A model generated the notes under the pieces. It saw only the letters and a program-made list of their open reading frames with translations. It was not told the DNA's origin and ran no database searches. The position numbers and the translations under genes are program-made. 64,000 bases of DNA from Zunongwangia endophytica. GTDB lineage: Bacteria > Bacteroidota > Bacteroidia > Flavobacteriales > Flavobacteriaceae. Within the stretch, counting starts at the first letter, position 1, and every line of letters begins with the position of its first letter. The stretch covers positions 2,735,501 to 2,799,500 of the forward strand of contig NZ_JAUFPZ010000002.1 of assembly GCF_030409505.1 (NCBI RefSeq), given 5' to 3'. Positions 44,818 to 53,926 of the stretch are shown here, piece after piece.

Positions 44818-45876
44818 ATGAAGAATTTTAAACACCTTATTTTAGCAGGCTTAACCACAATTACTTTAGCCTCTTGTAGTGATGACGACGATGCAGTTGG
44901 AATCGATGATGATGGTAACCTGGATGAAGCGGGATTAACATCGGATATGTTATTTGCCACAACACACTCAGGCGCCATTGCTGCTTACAATTTAGAAAAT
45001 AATGAGTCTTACATGCTAAGTAGTTCTTCTAGCGATGCTGAAGGAATTATTTATCACGAAGATGATGATGCATTACTTGTTGCATCAAGAACACCAGGAC
45101 AAGTTCAATATTACAGCGGTGTAAGCATGTGGGACGATATGTCTGATGATGCGGCTGCAGAAATTATGAGTTCTAGTGATTTAGAAAGTGCTCGTGATAT
45201 TGCTATTTCTGGCGATATGATCGTTATTGCTGATAATACTGATATCAATTCTGACGATGATGATGATGACGATGATAATGATGATGACACAACTTATAAT
45301 CGTTTCTTCATTTACGAAAAAACTGATAATGGAATGACGTTAAGAAATACCGTTATGGTAGACTTTAATGTATGGGGAATTGTATTTGATGACAACACTC
45401 TTTACGCTGTTGTAGACCAATCAAGTATGCTGGCAAGTTTTGATAATTTCCTTTCTAATGAAGATGATGGAATGGTAGAAGCAACCAAAATGATCACCTT
45501 AGAAGGAATTGGAAGAACTCACGGATTGGATTATGATGATGGAACAATGATCATGTCTGATATTGGTGATGCTAATTCTGATGATGATGGTGCTTTACAT
45601 ATTATCACAGATTTTGATAACAAGTTTGCTAACACTGAAAACGGAGGAACCCTAGCAGTTGGAGAGCAAGTAAGAATTGCTGGAGCAAGTACAATGCTTG
45701 GTAATCCTGTAAACGTTTCTTACGATGAAGATTCTGGAATGATTTACGTGGCTGAATTAGCTAACGGAGAAGGAAGAGTACTTGCATTTTCTGATGAAGA
45801 TTCTGGTGATGCTGAACCAGCTATCAATAATGATCTTGATGGTGTATCTTCTGTATACTTTCAGGAAGAAGACTAA
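44818..45876 (+). CDS. Asp-rich lipoprotein, probable beta-propeller
   Basis: 352 residues. The lipobox (TLASCSDDDD) is followed by repeats of a pattern of about 45 residues: AIAAYNLENNESY, ALLVASRTPGQVQYY, ARDIAISGDMIVIAD, NVWGIVFDDNTLYAVV, RTHGLDYDDGTMIMS and PVNVSYDEDSGMIYVAE. These read as blades of a propeller like NHL or YncE. An almost pure acidic stretch (about 12 Asp/Asn) lies near residue 147, encoded by a GAT/GAC repeat. It may bind calcium. It is exported and anchored; the ligand is unknown. Confidence 0.7.
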   Translation: MKNFKHLILAGLTTITLASCSDDDDAVGIDDDGNLDEAGLTSDMLFATTHSGAIAAYNLENNESYMLSSSSSDAEGIIYHEDDDALLVASRTPGQVQYYSGVSMWDDMSDDAAAEIMSSSDLESARDIAISGDMIVIADNTDINSDDDDDDDDNDDDTTYNRFFIYEKTDNGMTLRNTVMVDFNVWGIVFDDNTLYAVVDQSSMLASFDNFLSNEDDGMVEATKMITLEGIGRTHGLDYDDGTMIMSDIGDANSDDDGALHIITDFDNKFANTENGGTLAVGEQVRIAGASTMLGNPVNVSYDEDSGMIYVAELANGEGRVLAFSDEDSGDAEPAINNDLDGVSSVYFQEED

Positions 45877-45892
45877 TTTAGTATAACACCTA

Positions 45893-45925
45893 TAAAAAAA
45901 GCCTCGCAAACGCGAGGCTTTTTTT
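45893..45925. terminator. bidirectional terminator between convergent genes
   Basis: Stem GCCTCGC (45901-45907) with GCGAGGC (45912-45918), flanked by A7 and T7. It serves the Asp-rich lipoprotein gene and, on the minus strand, the Dabb-domain gene. Confidence 0.9.
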
Positions 45926-46322
45926 ATATTCCTACGGAATCATAAACCTGTACCCTTTTCCACAATTGTTCTGATTCTTCAATAAACTTTAAATGTGCTT
46001 TTTCTTTTTGATATTTATCCTGAATCTCTTTTGAAGGAAATGTCAATATTAAAGAATACGTAAACGATCCATCAACAACTTCTCTTGGCGTTCCCGCCGG
46101 TTCCCCAATAAATTTCGTTTTAGCATACTGGCTATTTTCCATAAATTTATTTAGAGATTTTAGAAAATCGGCTCGATCTTGTTTACTTTCAGGATTTTTT
46201 AACCAGAAATAAACTACGTGGGTAAAGTTTTTATCAAATTCTGGTTCTTTCTCCTGTGCTTTCAGTAATGTGAAATTAAAAGCAAAAAGAAGCACCATCG
46301 TCATTTTAAAAATAGACTTCAT
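45924..46322 (-). CDS. secreted Dabb (stress-responsive A/B barrel) domain protein
   Basis: 132 residues from the ATG at 46322 (the frame is open to 46358). Signal peptide with cut near LLKAQ. The Dabb domain begins NFTHVVYFWLKN and has FLKSLNKFMENS and FTYSLILTFPSKE, and ends HLKFIEESEQLWKRVQVYDS. Such ferredoxin-like barrels are often dimeric, with varied or unknown roles. Export is unusual for the family but common in Bacteroidota. Confidence 0.82.
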   Translation of the reverse strand: MKSIFKMTMVLLFAFNFTLLKAQEKEPEFDKNFTHVVYFWLKNPESKQDRADFLKSLNKFMENSQYAKTKFIGEPAGTPREVVDGSFTYSLILTFPSKEIQDKYQKEKAHLKFIEESEQLWKRVQVYDSVGI

Positions 46323-46397
46323 AATTATACAATTTCGGTTTACACTAAAATACAACATTAAAGATTATAAATTTAAAGCTGATTTTTAAAACTAAAA

Positions 46398-46426
46398 ATG
46401 CCGGTAAACAATAAGCTTACCGACAT
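46398..46426 (-). terminator. terminator after the phytase gene
   Basis: AATG-CGGTAA with TTACCG-CATT with one internal mismatch, then a T-rich run on the minus strand. It is 23 bases past the phytase stop. Confidence 0.7.
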
Positions 46427-46448
46427 TTTCTTTCATAATCTAACAAAA

Positions 46449-47477
46449 TTATTTTTCAGTTTTCACCGGCTCTTTTAATCGGCTTAAATCGTGATAAAAA
46501 AAGTTCTTTTCATCATTATCATTCATCGAAACAAACAATCCATTAGGAAATTTATCACCTAAAGCAACGGTAGTTACTTCGCAACCATCAGTTTCAGTTG
46601 TTCCTAAATTCAGTGCATATTCAAAAGAATTATCTTCTCTACTGAAGAAATTAAAAGTCCCCTGCTGTTGATCGGAAACTATAATTTGCCCTTTTCCGTC
46701 AGGATACACAGAGATCGCAATACCTTCGATATCGTCTTTAAAATATTCTCCTCCAAAAAGGGCTAATTCTTCATTCCCCATATCTGGCTCTGCATAATAT
46801 TTTCTAATTCCGTGACCTTCGTCTGCACAGTAAATAAAACCTAATTCATCATCTACTGCGATAGCTTCGATTTCTTTTTTTCCGCTAAATAATCCAAATT
46901 CACGTACAACTTTTGGCGCAAATCCATTTTCTGACGGCACTAATTCTATTTGATGTAAATAACCTTCCTTAGGTCCATTTTTACGACCAACGATGGCGTA
47001 GGTCTTTTCAGATTTTGGTGATCTATAAATTGAAATCCCCATAGGCAAACTCATTTCATTTTCTCGTGTATCTTGAAATACTTTAAAACCGCCATTGTCT
47101 AAAGGTTTTAATTCTGGAACCGAAAAGATTCTAATTTGCTCTAGCTCTCTTTCAGTAAAAATCATAATATCGGTAACCGATCCGTCGGCTAACTTCACAT
47201 CGTATTCTACATCAACATTGTTTGGTCTTTTTAGATTCCGAAGTGTTTTAGATTCGATAATTTTACCATCCAAATCAAAAGCATAGATTGCTCCGTCAGT
47301 ATTTTTATCGGTTCCAAAAACAATGCTTTCCTCCGGATTTTCTCTATTTATCCAAATTGCGGGATCATCGGTATCATGCCGCGTTGGCTCGGTAACAACA
47401 TCTGGTGCGATTTCAGGTAATTTTGGCCCACAAGAAGCTAATATTAGACAAATTAGAAGGATATTTATTTTTTTCAT
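46449..47477 (-). CDS. beta-propeller phytase lipoprotein
   Basis: 342 residues. Lipobox in LILASCGP. Family motifs include RHDTDDPAIWIN, DGAIYAFDLDGK, RPNNVDVEYD, EIEAIAVDDELGFIYCADEGHG and DIEGIAISVYP, which carry the acidic residues that bind calcium and phosphate. It should release phosphate from phytate at the cell surface. It lies 96 bases downstream of a TonB-dependent receptor on the same strand, so receptor and enzyme are probably one unit for organic phosphate use. Confidence 0.93.
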   Translation of the reverse strand: MKKINILLICLILASCGPKLPEIAPDVVTEPTRHDTDDPAIWINRENPEESIVFGTDKNTDGAIYAFDLDGKIIESKTLRNLKRPNNVDVEYDVKLADGSVTDIMIFTERELEQIRIFSVPELKPLDNGGFKVFQDTRENEMSLPMGISIYRSPKSEKTYAIVGRKNGPKEGYLHQIELVPSENGFAPKVVREFGLFSGKKEIEAIAVDDELGFIYCADEGHGIRKYYAEPDMGNEELALFGGEYFKDDIEGIAISVYPDGKGQIIVSDQQQGTFNFFSREDNSFEYALNLGTTETDGCEVTTVALGDKFPNGLFVSMNDNDEKNFFYHDLSRLKEPVKTEK

Positions 47478-47573
47478 TGTTAGTTTTTTAAGTTCAAAGT
47501 ATTCAGGCGTATCCTGATACTTTAAATTATATATTATAAGGTGTTTTTAAGTATTGATTCTAGTAATGTGTAT

Positions 47574-50432
47574 TTAGTATAAATCGTATTTAAGACCAAC
47601 CGTTAAACGCTGACTATAATATTCCATCTGCATGGTGCGATCTGACACGCCTTGATAATATCGTAGCGGCTGATTGGTAATATTATTTAAACTAGAAAAG
47701 ATTCTTAAATTCTTGTTTATGGAGTACGAGATATTGAAATCTAGAAATAACTGCTCGTCATAATAGCGATCTTCAAAAGCGTTTCCTCCTAGTTCGTCTA
47801 AATAAGCATCTGAGAAATTTGCAGAAAATCTTGCGCTAAATCGCTTATCTGAATAAGAAAGTGACCCATTAAACATATTTGGCGAAGAACCAGGCAAAGA
47901 CAAATCGTCCTCTCTTAAATCTCCATCTTCATTTCTAATTCCGTTTGCTTCAGAATGTAGATATGTATAATTCAGGAAAATTCCGAAGTTCTTAGCGAAG
48001 CCCGGCAGAAAATTTAATTGTCTTTGGAAGGAGATTTCTGCTCCGTAAATATTTGCATCATCACCGTTTAAAGGTTGAAAAACATCATATCCTGTAGCTT
48101 GATCTTCGCTTATATAAGTATAAACAAAGTCTTCGATATCTTTATAAAAAACTCCTCCTGAAACGATACCAACAGATTTGAAATAATACTCTGCCATAAA
48201 ATCAAAATTCATAGAAGTTGAAGGATTCAAATTGGTGTTTCCTATTGAAATTTCTTCATCTTCATTATTGACGGCACGATAAGGTACAAGATCAATATAA
48301 TTTGGTCTAGCCAAAGTATTTGTCCATGCAAAGCGCAAAATTGTATTATTAGTAAGATCATATTTTAAATGAACACCGGGTAAAATATTCGTGTAGTCAC
48401 TTTTCTCTTCTACAGAAGTTGCTCCTTCGAAATCACCATCTTCATTAAAAATTAATTCGTTACCCGTACTTGTAATATTAGTAGCTTCTAAACGCACACC
48501 GGCAAGAATCGAAAAACGATCTGATAGATTTTGATTTGCCATAATATAACCGGCATAAACATTTTCTTCAGCTTTAAAATTTTCCTGAAGATATTCTTCT
48601 GGCAGATCTTCACTACTAAATTGATCGGAATTAAGATCTAGATCTCCCAAAAATTCTGGAGAAGTAAAAAATCCTGGACGGTATTGGTCTCCCGCAAGAA
48701 AATCATCTCCATCATGTCTAATGATATCGGTTTCTGCCATACTTTCAAAACCACTTTCAGGATCATATTCGAAGAAATTATTGTCTCTATTTTTATTTTT
48801 GAAACGACCTCTTACCCCAAATTTCACAATGCCTTTTCCAGTATTGAAAAAATCTGCAGGCAATTCAAAATTCGCAAATACATTGATGTCTTCTTCTTCA
48901 GTAAATTGATATTCCTCGGTAATTTCTTTCAACTCAAAATCTGAAGGTGATGGATTTCCTACCGGAGTTTGTAAAGGTTCTTCAGGATTGGTTCCGTTAT
49001 TCACCATATATTCTGTCTCCCAGCTTATATACCGCTCATTTGGACGCTCTTCTGAAGCTTTTGCGTATGCTCCCATCCAATCAAACTTCAAATTTCCGAA
49101 TAAATGATTTCCGCCTAACGTATAATTTTGCATACGTTGATCTTCTAATCTTCGGTTTTGAATTCTACCTCCCGGCACTCCTCCTTTTGTTTCTCTTTCT
49201 GCCTCTGCAGGAAAACGAACAAGATTACGGTTGTTTACCGTATAATCACCTGCGCCAATGTCATCTCCATCCAAAATTTCTGAAGCATATGCATAACGAT
49301 TTTCACGATCGTCACGCCAGTTATACATCGATTTTAGATAAATACTATTGTTATCGTTAAAGTCGTAATTAAGATTTGCAGAAAAACTTCTTCGTACTCG
49401 TTGTACAAGATATTTTCTTATTTCAAAAGCACTGGCATAAGGATTAACATCAACAGATTCTAGAATTTCATCTCCGTTTTCGTCTAAAGTGCCTGTATTA
49501 TATTCGAATTCATCAGACCATTCAGCTTCGACATTATCAGATCCAAAATCGTTGTCGTTTATGGATGCTGAAATCATATACCCAAACTTCCCATCTTTTG
49601 TGCGATCGCCCACAAGAAAAGATCCGCTTAGGATACGCTTATCAGTAATAAAATTAAGACCAGAACCAAGTGTTGCTGAAAGCCTGAAATCATCTGGCGC
49701 TGCTCTGGTAATTAAATTTACCGAACCTCCCAAGGCATCGGCATCCATATCTGGAGTTACGGCTTTACTCACCTCGATTGTCTGAATCATATCTGAAGGG
49801 ATAAGATCCATCTGTACGTTACGATTATCACCTTCGGCTGAGGGTATACGGCTACCATTAAGAGTTACCGAGTTGAGTTGTGGCGCTAAACCTCTTACGA
49901 TGATATTCCTCGCTTCTCCCTGATCTACCTGCATGGTAATCCCAGGAATACGCTTTACAGCATCGCCAATATTTGCATCTGGAAATTTACCAATTTGATC
50001 TGTAGAAACGATATTGGTAATATTTTGCTTATTTTTTTGAGCGTTTAATGCTCTGGCCTGCGCGCTTAAACCGCCTCCCAAAATCTGAACAGCATCTAAT
50101 GTTGTTGTGGCTGAATTTAAAACAAGATTTAAGCTTAAGGTCTTATTTGCGGTTATATTTACTTCTTCGTTTAGGTCTTCATACCCTAGATATTTTACAG
50201 TAACTGTATACGAGCCTTCAGGAATTTCGACTAACGTAAAATTACCATCAAAATCTGTTGTGGTTCCTTTGTTTAGATCCTGGATCATTACTGCTGCGCC
50301 CGGAACATAAATTCCGGTTTCATCTGTAATGTTCCCCTTAATTGCACCATTTTGAGCTTGCAAAAAGCTAAAATTGACAGCTACAAAAAGCGTTACAAGT
50401 AAAAATTTAATGTAGTTTTTTTGATTCATCAT
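47574..50432 (-). CDS. TonB-dependent receptor linked to phytase
   Basis: 952 residues. Signal peptide ends LQAQ, then a carboxypeptidase-regulatory-like domain (GAIKGNITDETGIYVPGAAV), plug domain with IGKFPDANIGDAVKRIPGIT and IIVRGLAPQLNSVTLNG, and a large barrel ending RLTVGLKYDLY. The plug wording 'IGKFPDANIGDAVKRIPGI' is that of the TonB receptor subfamily often found with polymer- or phosphate-ester-degrading enzymes. Its gene precedes the phytase gene and follows a TPR/HTH regulator gene, all on the minus strand. Confidence 0.93.
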   Translation of the reverse strand: MMNQKNYIKFLLVTLFVAVNFSFLQAQNGAIKGNITDETGIYVPGAAVMIQDLNKGTTTDFDGNFTLVEIPEGSYTVTVKYLGYEDLNEEVNITANKTLSLNLVLNSATTTLDAVQILGGGLSAQARALNAQKNKQNITNIVSTDQIGKFPDANIGDAVKRIPGITMQVDQGEARNIIVRGLAPQLNSVTLNGSRIPSAEGDNRNVQMDLIPSDMIQTIEVSKAVTPDMDADALGGSVNLITRAAPDDFRLSATLGSGLNFITDKRILSGSFLVGDRTKDGKFGYMISASINDNDFGSDNVEAEWSDEFEYNTGTLDENGDEILESVDVNPYASAFEIRKYLVQRVRRSFSANLNYDFNDNNSIYLKSMYNWRDDRENRYAYASEILDGDDIGAGDYTVNNRNLVRFPAEAERETKGGVPGGRIQNRRLEDQRMQNYTLGGNHLFGNLKFDWMGAYAKASEERPNERYISWETEYMVNNGTNPEEPLQTPVGNPSPSDFELKEITEEYQFTEEEDINVFANFELPADFFNTGKGIVKFGVRGRFKNKNRDNNFFEYDPESGFESMAETDIIRHDGDDFLAGDQYRPGFFTSPEFLGDLDLNSDQFSSEDLPEEYLQENFKAEENVYAGYIMANQNLSDRFSILAGVRLEATNITSTGNELIFNEDGDFEGATSVEEKSDYTNILPGVHLKYDLTNNTILRFAWTNTLARPNYIDLVPYRAVNNEDEEISIGNTNLNPSTSMNFDFMAEYYFKSVGIVSGGVFYKDIEDFVYTYISEDQATGYDVFQPLNGDDANIYGAEISFQRQLNFLPGFAKNFGIFLNYTYLHSEANGIRNEDGDLREDDLSLPGSSPNMFNGSLSYSDKRFSARFSANFSDAYLDELGGNAFEDRYYDEQLFLDFNISYSINKNLRIFSSLNNITNQPLRYYQGVSDRTMQMEYYSQRLTVGLKYDLY

Positions 50433-50451
50433 TTTAAGTTTAAGAATACTC

Positions 50452-50459
50452 CAAAGCTA
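50452..50459 (-). promoter_or_regulatory. -7 box of the receptor-phytase unit
   Basis: TAGCTTTG on the minus strand, matching TAnnTTTG, 20 bases before the receptor start. No clear -33 box, which would fit an activated promoter. Confidence 0.5.
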
Positions 50460-50594
50460 TATTTTACAAGCCTTTAGATTAAATATTCTATAGCAACAAA
50501 GAGTTAACAAATCTTTTTTTAACAGCTACATCAAGGCAACAATTAAGATTTCTTTACATTACATTAACCTTCTCTAAAAAGAGGCCAATTTTCT

Positions 50595-52160
50595 TTAAAA
50601 TTGAAGCATAAAATTCACCAATTCCTGTTTTTGTTCTATAGGTAATTTTCTACGTAAACGATAACGAGCCACCCGAACACTATCTGGAGTCACTCTTAAA
50701 ATTGAAGCAATTTCTTTAGAAGAAAGATTTAACCGAAGCAACATCGCCAACCTCAACTCGGTTGAAGACAATTTTGAGGTTGTAGTTTTTGAAAGTTGCT
50801 TGATAAACTGCGGATGAATTTCCTTAAAAAAGTTCATAAACTCATCCCATTCTTTATCTTCAGAAAGACTTTTTTTCAACTCTCTAGCAATTGTTTTTAT
50901 TTTGGGAATAGGATCGATGGTAGATCGCGATGCAAGATTTTGCAGAGTGGAAGAAGTTTCAGCAATCATCTTGTTTTTTTGCGCCATATTCAGACTATAC
51001 TTTGAAAGTGAAGCCGTTTTTAGCTGAATCTCATCCTGAAGCTTTTTTTCTTCTACAGCTTTTTGATCCAGTTCAACTTTTAATAGTTTTTGTTCGTAAG
51101 CCTGAATTTTGGCCGATTCCTGCCGTTTTCGGTTATAAAAGAAGAACGCCACACCACTAAGCGAAATTAAAATAACAAGACCGAAAATCAACAAATTTTG
51201 ATTAGCTTCATTAACTTGATTTTGCTTTTTTAGCAAAGCAATTTCAGATTCTTTTTCTTTGGTATCAAATATCGTTTGGAGGGTATTTAATTGCCTGAAA
51301 TTTTGAGAATAAAATCCATCTTCCTGCAAATCCTCGTAAACAAGGCGATGATCGTAAGCCATTTCGTATTTACCCATTAGCGCAAAGGTTCGCGCTAAAT
51401 CTTTGTGAGCACTCTCAATTTGGTGATGATCATCAAATTGCTCTGCCAGTTTTAAAGCGCTCTTGGTATATACTAGCGCATTTTCGTAATCCCCGGTTTT
51501 TCGATGAACATCACCAAGATTATTTATTACATTGATGCGAGCGCCATGCTTCAACTTTTTAAAAATATCATTTGATATGCTGAAGAACTTTAAGGCCTTA
51601 TCAAATTCCTGAAGGTCTTCATAAACACTTCCTATATTTTCGTTTACAGTCGCTATCCCTACTTGATCTTTTGATTTGGTATAAATAGCCAGACTTTTGG
51701 TTTGATGCTTTAGAGCTTCTGAATAATTCTCCTGTTTTTCATAAGCGGTGCCTAAAAGGCTTTCGGCATAAGCAAGATGGTTTTCTAAAAGTTCCTGTTC
51801 AGCTAACGCTATACTTACATTCAGGTATTCTCGGGATTTTTCGTAGTTTTTTAAGTTTATATAAGATTGTGCAATTTTATTGCGAATTGAAACTTGCAAC
51901 TCTGGGAATTCTTCTTGCAATATTGATAAGGCTTCATTGTATTGCTCAATCGCCTGGGTACTAATTTCAATAGACTGGTAGTAGTCGCCCAGCTGAATAT
52001 AACTTTTGGCAATCTTAGATTCATCTCCTATTTCAAAAGCCGAATCAAGCTCGCCTTTCAATCCAAAAAATATGGAATCAGCGGATTGTTTCGTGGAGTA
52101 ATTCTGACTAAAAAGAAGATTTGAGATCGTAAAAAAGTATATAAATATGTGCGATTTCAT
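50595..52160 (-). CDS. TPR-repeat membrane regulator with C-terminal LuxR-like HTH
   Basis: 521 residues. Signal peptide (FFTISNLLFSQN), then about six to seven TPR units across residues 25-290 (AIEQYNEALSILQEEF, YSEALKHQTKSLAIY, DFDKALKFF-type helices), one membrane segment near 323-343 (LLIFGLVILISLSGVAFFF), a coiled coil, and a C-terminal HTH (SSTELRLAMLLRLNLSSKEIAS, then VTPDSVRVARYRLRRKL). The layout is a periplasmic TPR sensor joined to a cytoplasmic DNA-binding domain. It lies directly upstream of the receptor-phytase genes and probably controls them; that is inference from position. Confidence 0.85.
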   Translation of the reverse strand: MKSHIFIYFFTISNLLFSQNYSTKQSADSIFFGLKGELDSAFEIGDESKIAKSYIQLGDYYQSIEISTQAIEQYNEALSILQEEFPELQVSIRNKIAQSYINLKNYEKSREYLNVSIALAEQELLENHLAYAESLLGTAYEKQENYSEALKHQTKSLAIYTKSKDQVGIATVNENIGSVYEDLQEFDKALKFFSISNDIFKKLKHGARINVINNLGDVHRKTGDYENALVYTKSALKLAEQFDDHHQIESAHKDLARTFALMGKYEMAYDHRLVYEDLQEDGFYSQNFRQLNTLQTIFDTKEKESEIALLKKQNQVNEANQNLLIFGLVILISLSGVAFFFYNRKRQESAKIQAYEQKLLKVELDQKAVEEKKLQDEIQLKTASLSKYSLNMAQKNKMIAETSSTLQNLASRSTIDPIPKIKTIARELKKSLSEDKEWDEFMNFFKEIHPQFIKQLSKTTTSKLSSTELRLAMLLRLNLSSKEIASILRVTPDSVRVARYRLRRKLPIEQKQELVNFMLQF

Positions 52161-52291
52161 AAAACGATATTATAAAACCTGAAATATACCCTTTGAGTTT
52201 AATGTGATGGTTAGGTCTTTATTATATAACTGTAAACAAAATCGTTTCGAAAAAAAAAGTATATTAGAGTACTAAACCATTTCTAACAATC

Positions 52292-52414
52292 ATGATAAAT
52301 AAATTACAACTAAAAAGACTGATTTTGACATGCACGCTATTAGCGCTATCTGCATATTTTATATATCAATTTGGATATAGAATTGGAGAATTTACGTATT
52401 ACATATCACATTAA
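52292..52414 (+). CDS. possible 40-residue membrane protein
   Basis: A 40-codon frame from ATG to TAA. The product starts MINKLQLKRLILTCTLLALS and continues AYFIYQFGYRIGEFTYYISH: a basic N-terminus, one membrane helix, then a G-Y-R-I-G-E polar end. Codon use and the basic-then-hydrophobic layout look protein-like, and it fills an otherwise empty 386-base gap (52161-52546). No family is recognised and no promoter is certain, so it may be spurious. Confidence 0.45.
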   Translation: MINKLQLKRLILTCTLLALSAYFIYQFGYRIGEFTYYISH

Positions 52415-52494
52415 TAGCATTCGATTTCTTTAAAACTGAAAATGATCTACACTGTGAATTTTATATTATTCCCCGATTTATTGAAATATAAAAA

Positions 52495-52520
52495 AAGCCT
52501 TTCAGAAAACTGAAAGGCTT
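52495..52520 (-). terminator. terminator after rpmA
   Basis: Perfect 11-bp stem AAGCCTTTCAG / CTGAAAGGCTT with loop AAAA and A/T runs on both sides. It ends the rplU-rpmA unit on the minus strand. Confidence 0.9.
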
Positions 52521-52546
52521 TTTTTATATTATAAACTAATTATTTC

Positions 52547-52807
52547 TTAGGCCTCGAAAGGAACTATAGAAACGAAAGATTTGTCATCTTTCTTTTTAGT
52601 AAATTTTACAATACCGTCGATTTTTGCGTGCAAAGTGTGATCTTTACCAGCATAAACATTATCACCAGGATTGTGTGCAGTACCTCTTTGTCTTACAATG
52701 ATGTTACCTGCAGCAGCAGCCTGACCTCCGAAAATTTTCACTCCAAGACGTTTCGATTCTGACTCTCTACCATTCTTGGAACTACCAACTCCTTTTTTAT
52801 GTGCCAT
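52547..52807 (-). CDS. rpmA: 50S ribosomal protein L27
   Basis: 86 residues. Begins [20 protein letters not shown], the standard form without the cleaved N-terminal extension of Firmicutes. [16 protein letters not shown] and [15 protein letters not shown] follow. It reaches the peptidyl transferase centre. It is 28 bases downstream of rplU, the conserved order. Confidence 0.98.
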   Translation of the reverse strand: MAHKKGVGSSKNGRESESKRLGVKIFGGQAAAAGNIIVRQRGTAHNPGDNVYAGKDHTLHAKIDGIVKFTKKKDDKSFVSIVPFEA

Positions 52808-52835
52808 GTTATAAGGTTTTTAGTAATTTAATAAT

Positions 52836-53315
52836 TTAGCTTAAAGCTTCGATTAACTCAGCTTTTTTCATTGAAGAATATCCTTCAATTCCTTTGTCTT
52901 TAGCCATCTCTTTAAGTTCAGCAACTGTGTGCTTACTTAAATCGTTGTCAGCTTTAGTTTCTTGTTTTTTCTCAGCTTTGCTTTCAGAAGCTTTTTTACC
53001 ACCTTCTCCAGTGATACTATCGATTACGATCTCAGTTAAAGACTGGCGGTGACCATTCTTAACTTTGTAACCTTTACGTCTTTTCTTTTTGAAAACAATT
53101 ACTTTGTCTCCTTTAAGGTGACGATTAATTTTTGCTCCTACTAGAGCACCTTCTATAGCCGGGGCGCCAACAGTAATGCTGTCACCATCTCCTGTAAGAA
53201 GAACTTTATCGAAAGAAACGCTGTCTCCTTCTTCTCCTGGTAAACGGTGTACAAACACTTTCTGGTCTTTTGCAACTTTAAATTGCTGCCCTGCTATCTC
53301 TACAATTGCGTACAT
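52836..53315 (-). CDS. rplU: 50S ribosomal protein L21 with a C-terminal SAP/Rho-N-like extension
   Basis: 159 residues; normal L21 is about 103. Residues 1-100 are a standard L21 (AIVEIAGQQFKVAKDQKVFV, KKRRKGYKVKNGHRQ). After a Lys/Glu-rich linker the last ~35 residues read SKHTVAELKEMAKDKGIEGY, then SSMKKAELIEAL, the helix-extended-loop-helix outline of SAP/HeH or Rho-N domains that bind nucleic acids. First gene of the rplU-rpmA unit with a consensus promoter. Confidence 0.95.
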   Translation of the reverse strand: MYAIVEIAGQQFKVAKDQKVFVHRLPGEEGDSVSFDKVLLTGDGDSITVGAPAIEGALVGAKINRHLKGDKVIVFKKKRRKGYKVKNGHRQSLTEIVIDSITGEGGKKASESKAEKKQETKADNDLSKHTVAELKEMAKDKGIEGYSSMKKAELIEALS

Positions 53316-53376
53316 AGTGTTCTGTTAATTAATTACTTTCTAATTAAATATACTTAGCTTCTCTTCAAAGCGGGTG

Positions 53377-53407
53377 CAAATATAATTCTAAATAATTAAT
53401 TAGCAAA
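53377..53407 (-). promoter_or_regulatory. consensus promoter of rplU-rpmA
   Basis: On the minus strand: TTTG (53404-53407), exactly 19 bases, TATATTTG (53377-53384). This is a perfect match to the Bacteroidota consensus and has the same -7 box and spacing as the tRNA-Asp promoter. Confidence 0.88.
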
Positions 53408-53461
53408 GACTTCATGGAAATTTGAATAAAATTTATCTGTGCTTAAAATATCGTTCTTATC

Positions 53462-53926
53462 TTAAAGTGTGTGCTTTTCTGCTTCCTGAGTGTTCCAGCT
53501 ATTTTTAAATAATTGCATAAACGCAAGCGTGAGTGCAAAAGTACTAGCTGCTCCCATAGCGTATACTGTAAAAAGAGTAACTCCTAGGCCTGTTTTATAA
53601 TCACTACGCCAAACCGTAAGATATTGATCAAGAAAATCTGGATTTAGCTCACTAGCGTAAATAGCAAAGAATACTGTAAAAATTGTGGTAGCAATAAAAC
53701 CAGTAACTAATCCTGTAGTAAATCCCTGAGCATATTTAAATCTACCAGATTTACTGCTTTGCTTCGCTTTTATAGCCAGCCATATTCCTAATCCCATTAT
53801 TGCACCATTTAGAAAACTAAATAATGGGTTTGTATGGAGCCCTACCAGAGATAGCGCTAAAAAGTAAACGATAAGTCCTACCGCTATCATAATTCCGAAT
53901 TTTGCAGGTATTCCAATATTTTTCAT
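53462..53926 (-). CDS. DUF4199-family membrane protein
   Basis: 154 residues with four membrane segments, about 8-30, 33-53, 70-95 and 118-142. The outline GIMIAVGLIVYFLALSLVG, then NGAIMGLGIWLAIK and YAQGFTTGLVTGFIATTIFT matches DUF4199. Function is unknown; family members are found widely in Bacteroidota. Single gene. Confidence 0.8.
   Translation of the reverse strand: MKNIGIPAKFGIMIAVGLIVYFLALSLVGLHTNPLFSFLNGAIMGLGIWLAIKAKQSSKSGRFKYAQGFTTGLVTGFIATTIFTVFFAIYASELNPDFLDQYLTVWRSDYKTGLGVTLFTVYAMGAASTFALTLAFMQLFKNSWNTQEAEKHTL

Noticed and set aside
45253-45288. GAT/GAC run as a CRISPR or minisatellite array
   Set aside because: It is a short trinucleotide run inside a coding frame; there are no spaced repeats.
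48684-49360. Plus-strand frames within the phytase-linked receptor gene
   Set aside because: They are shadows of the large receptor gene with Phe/Ile-rich random-like products.
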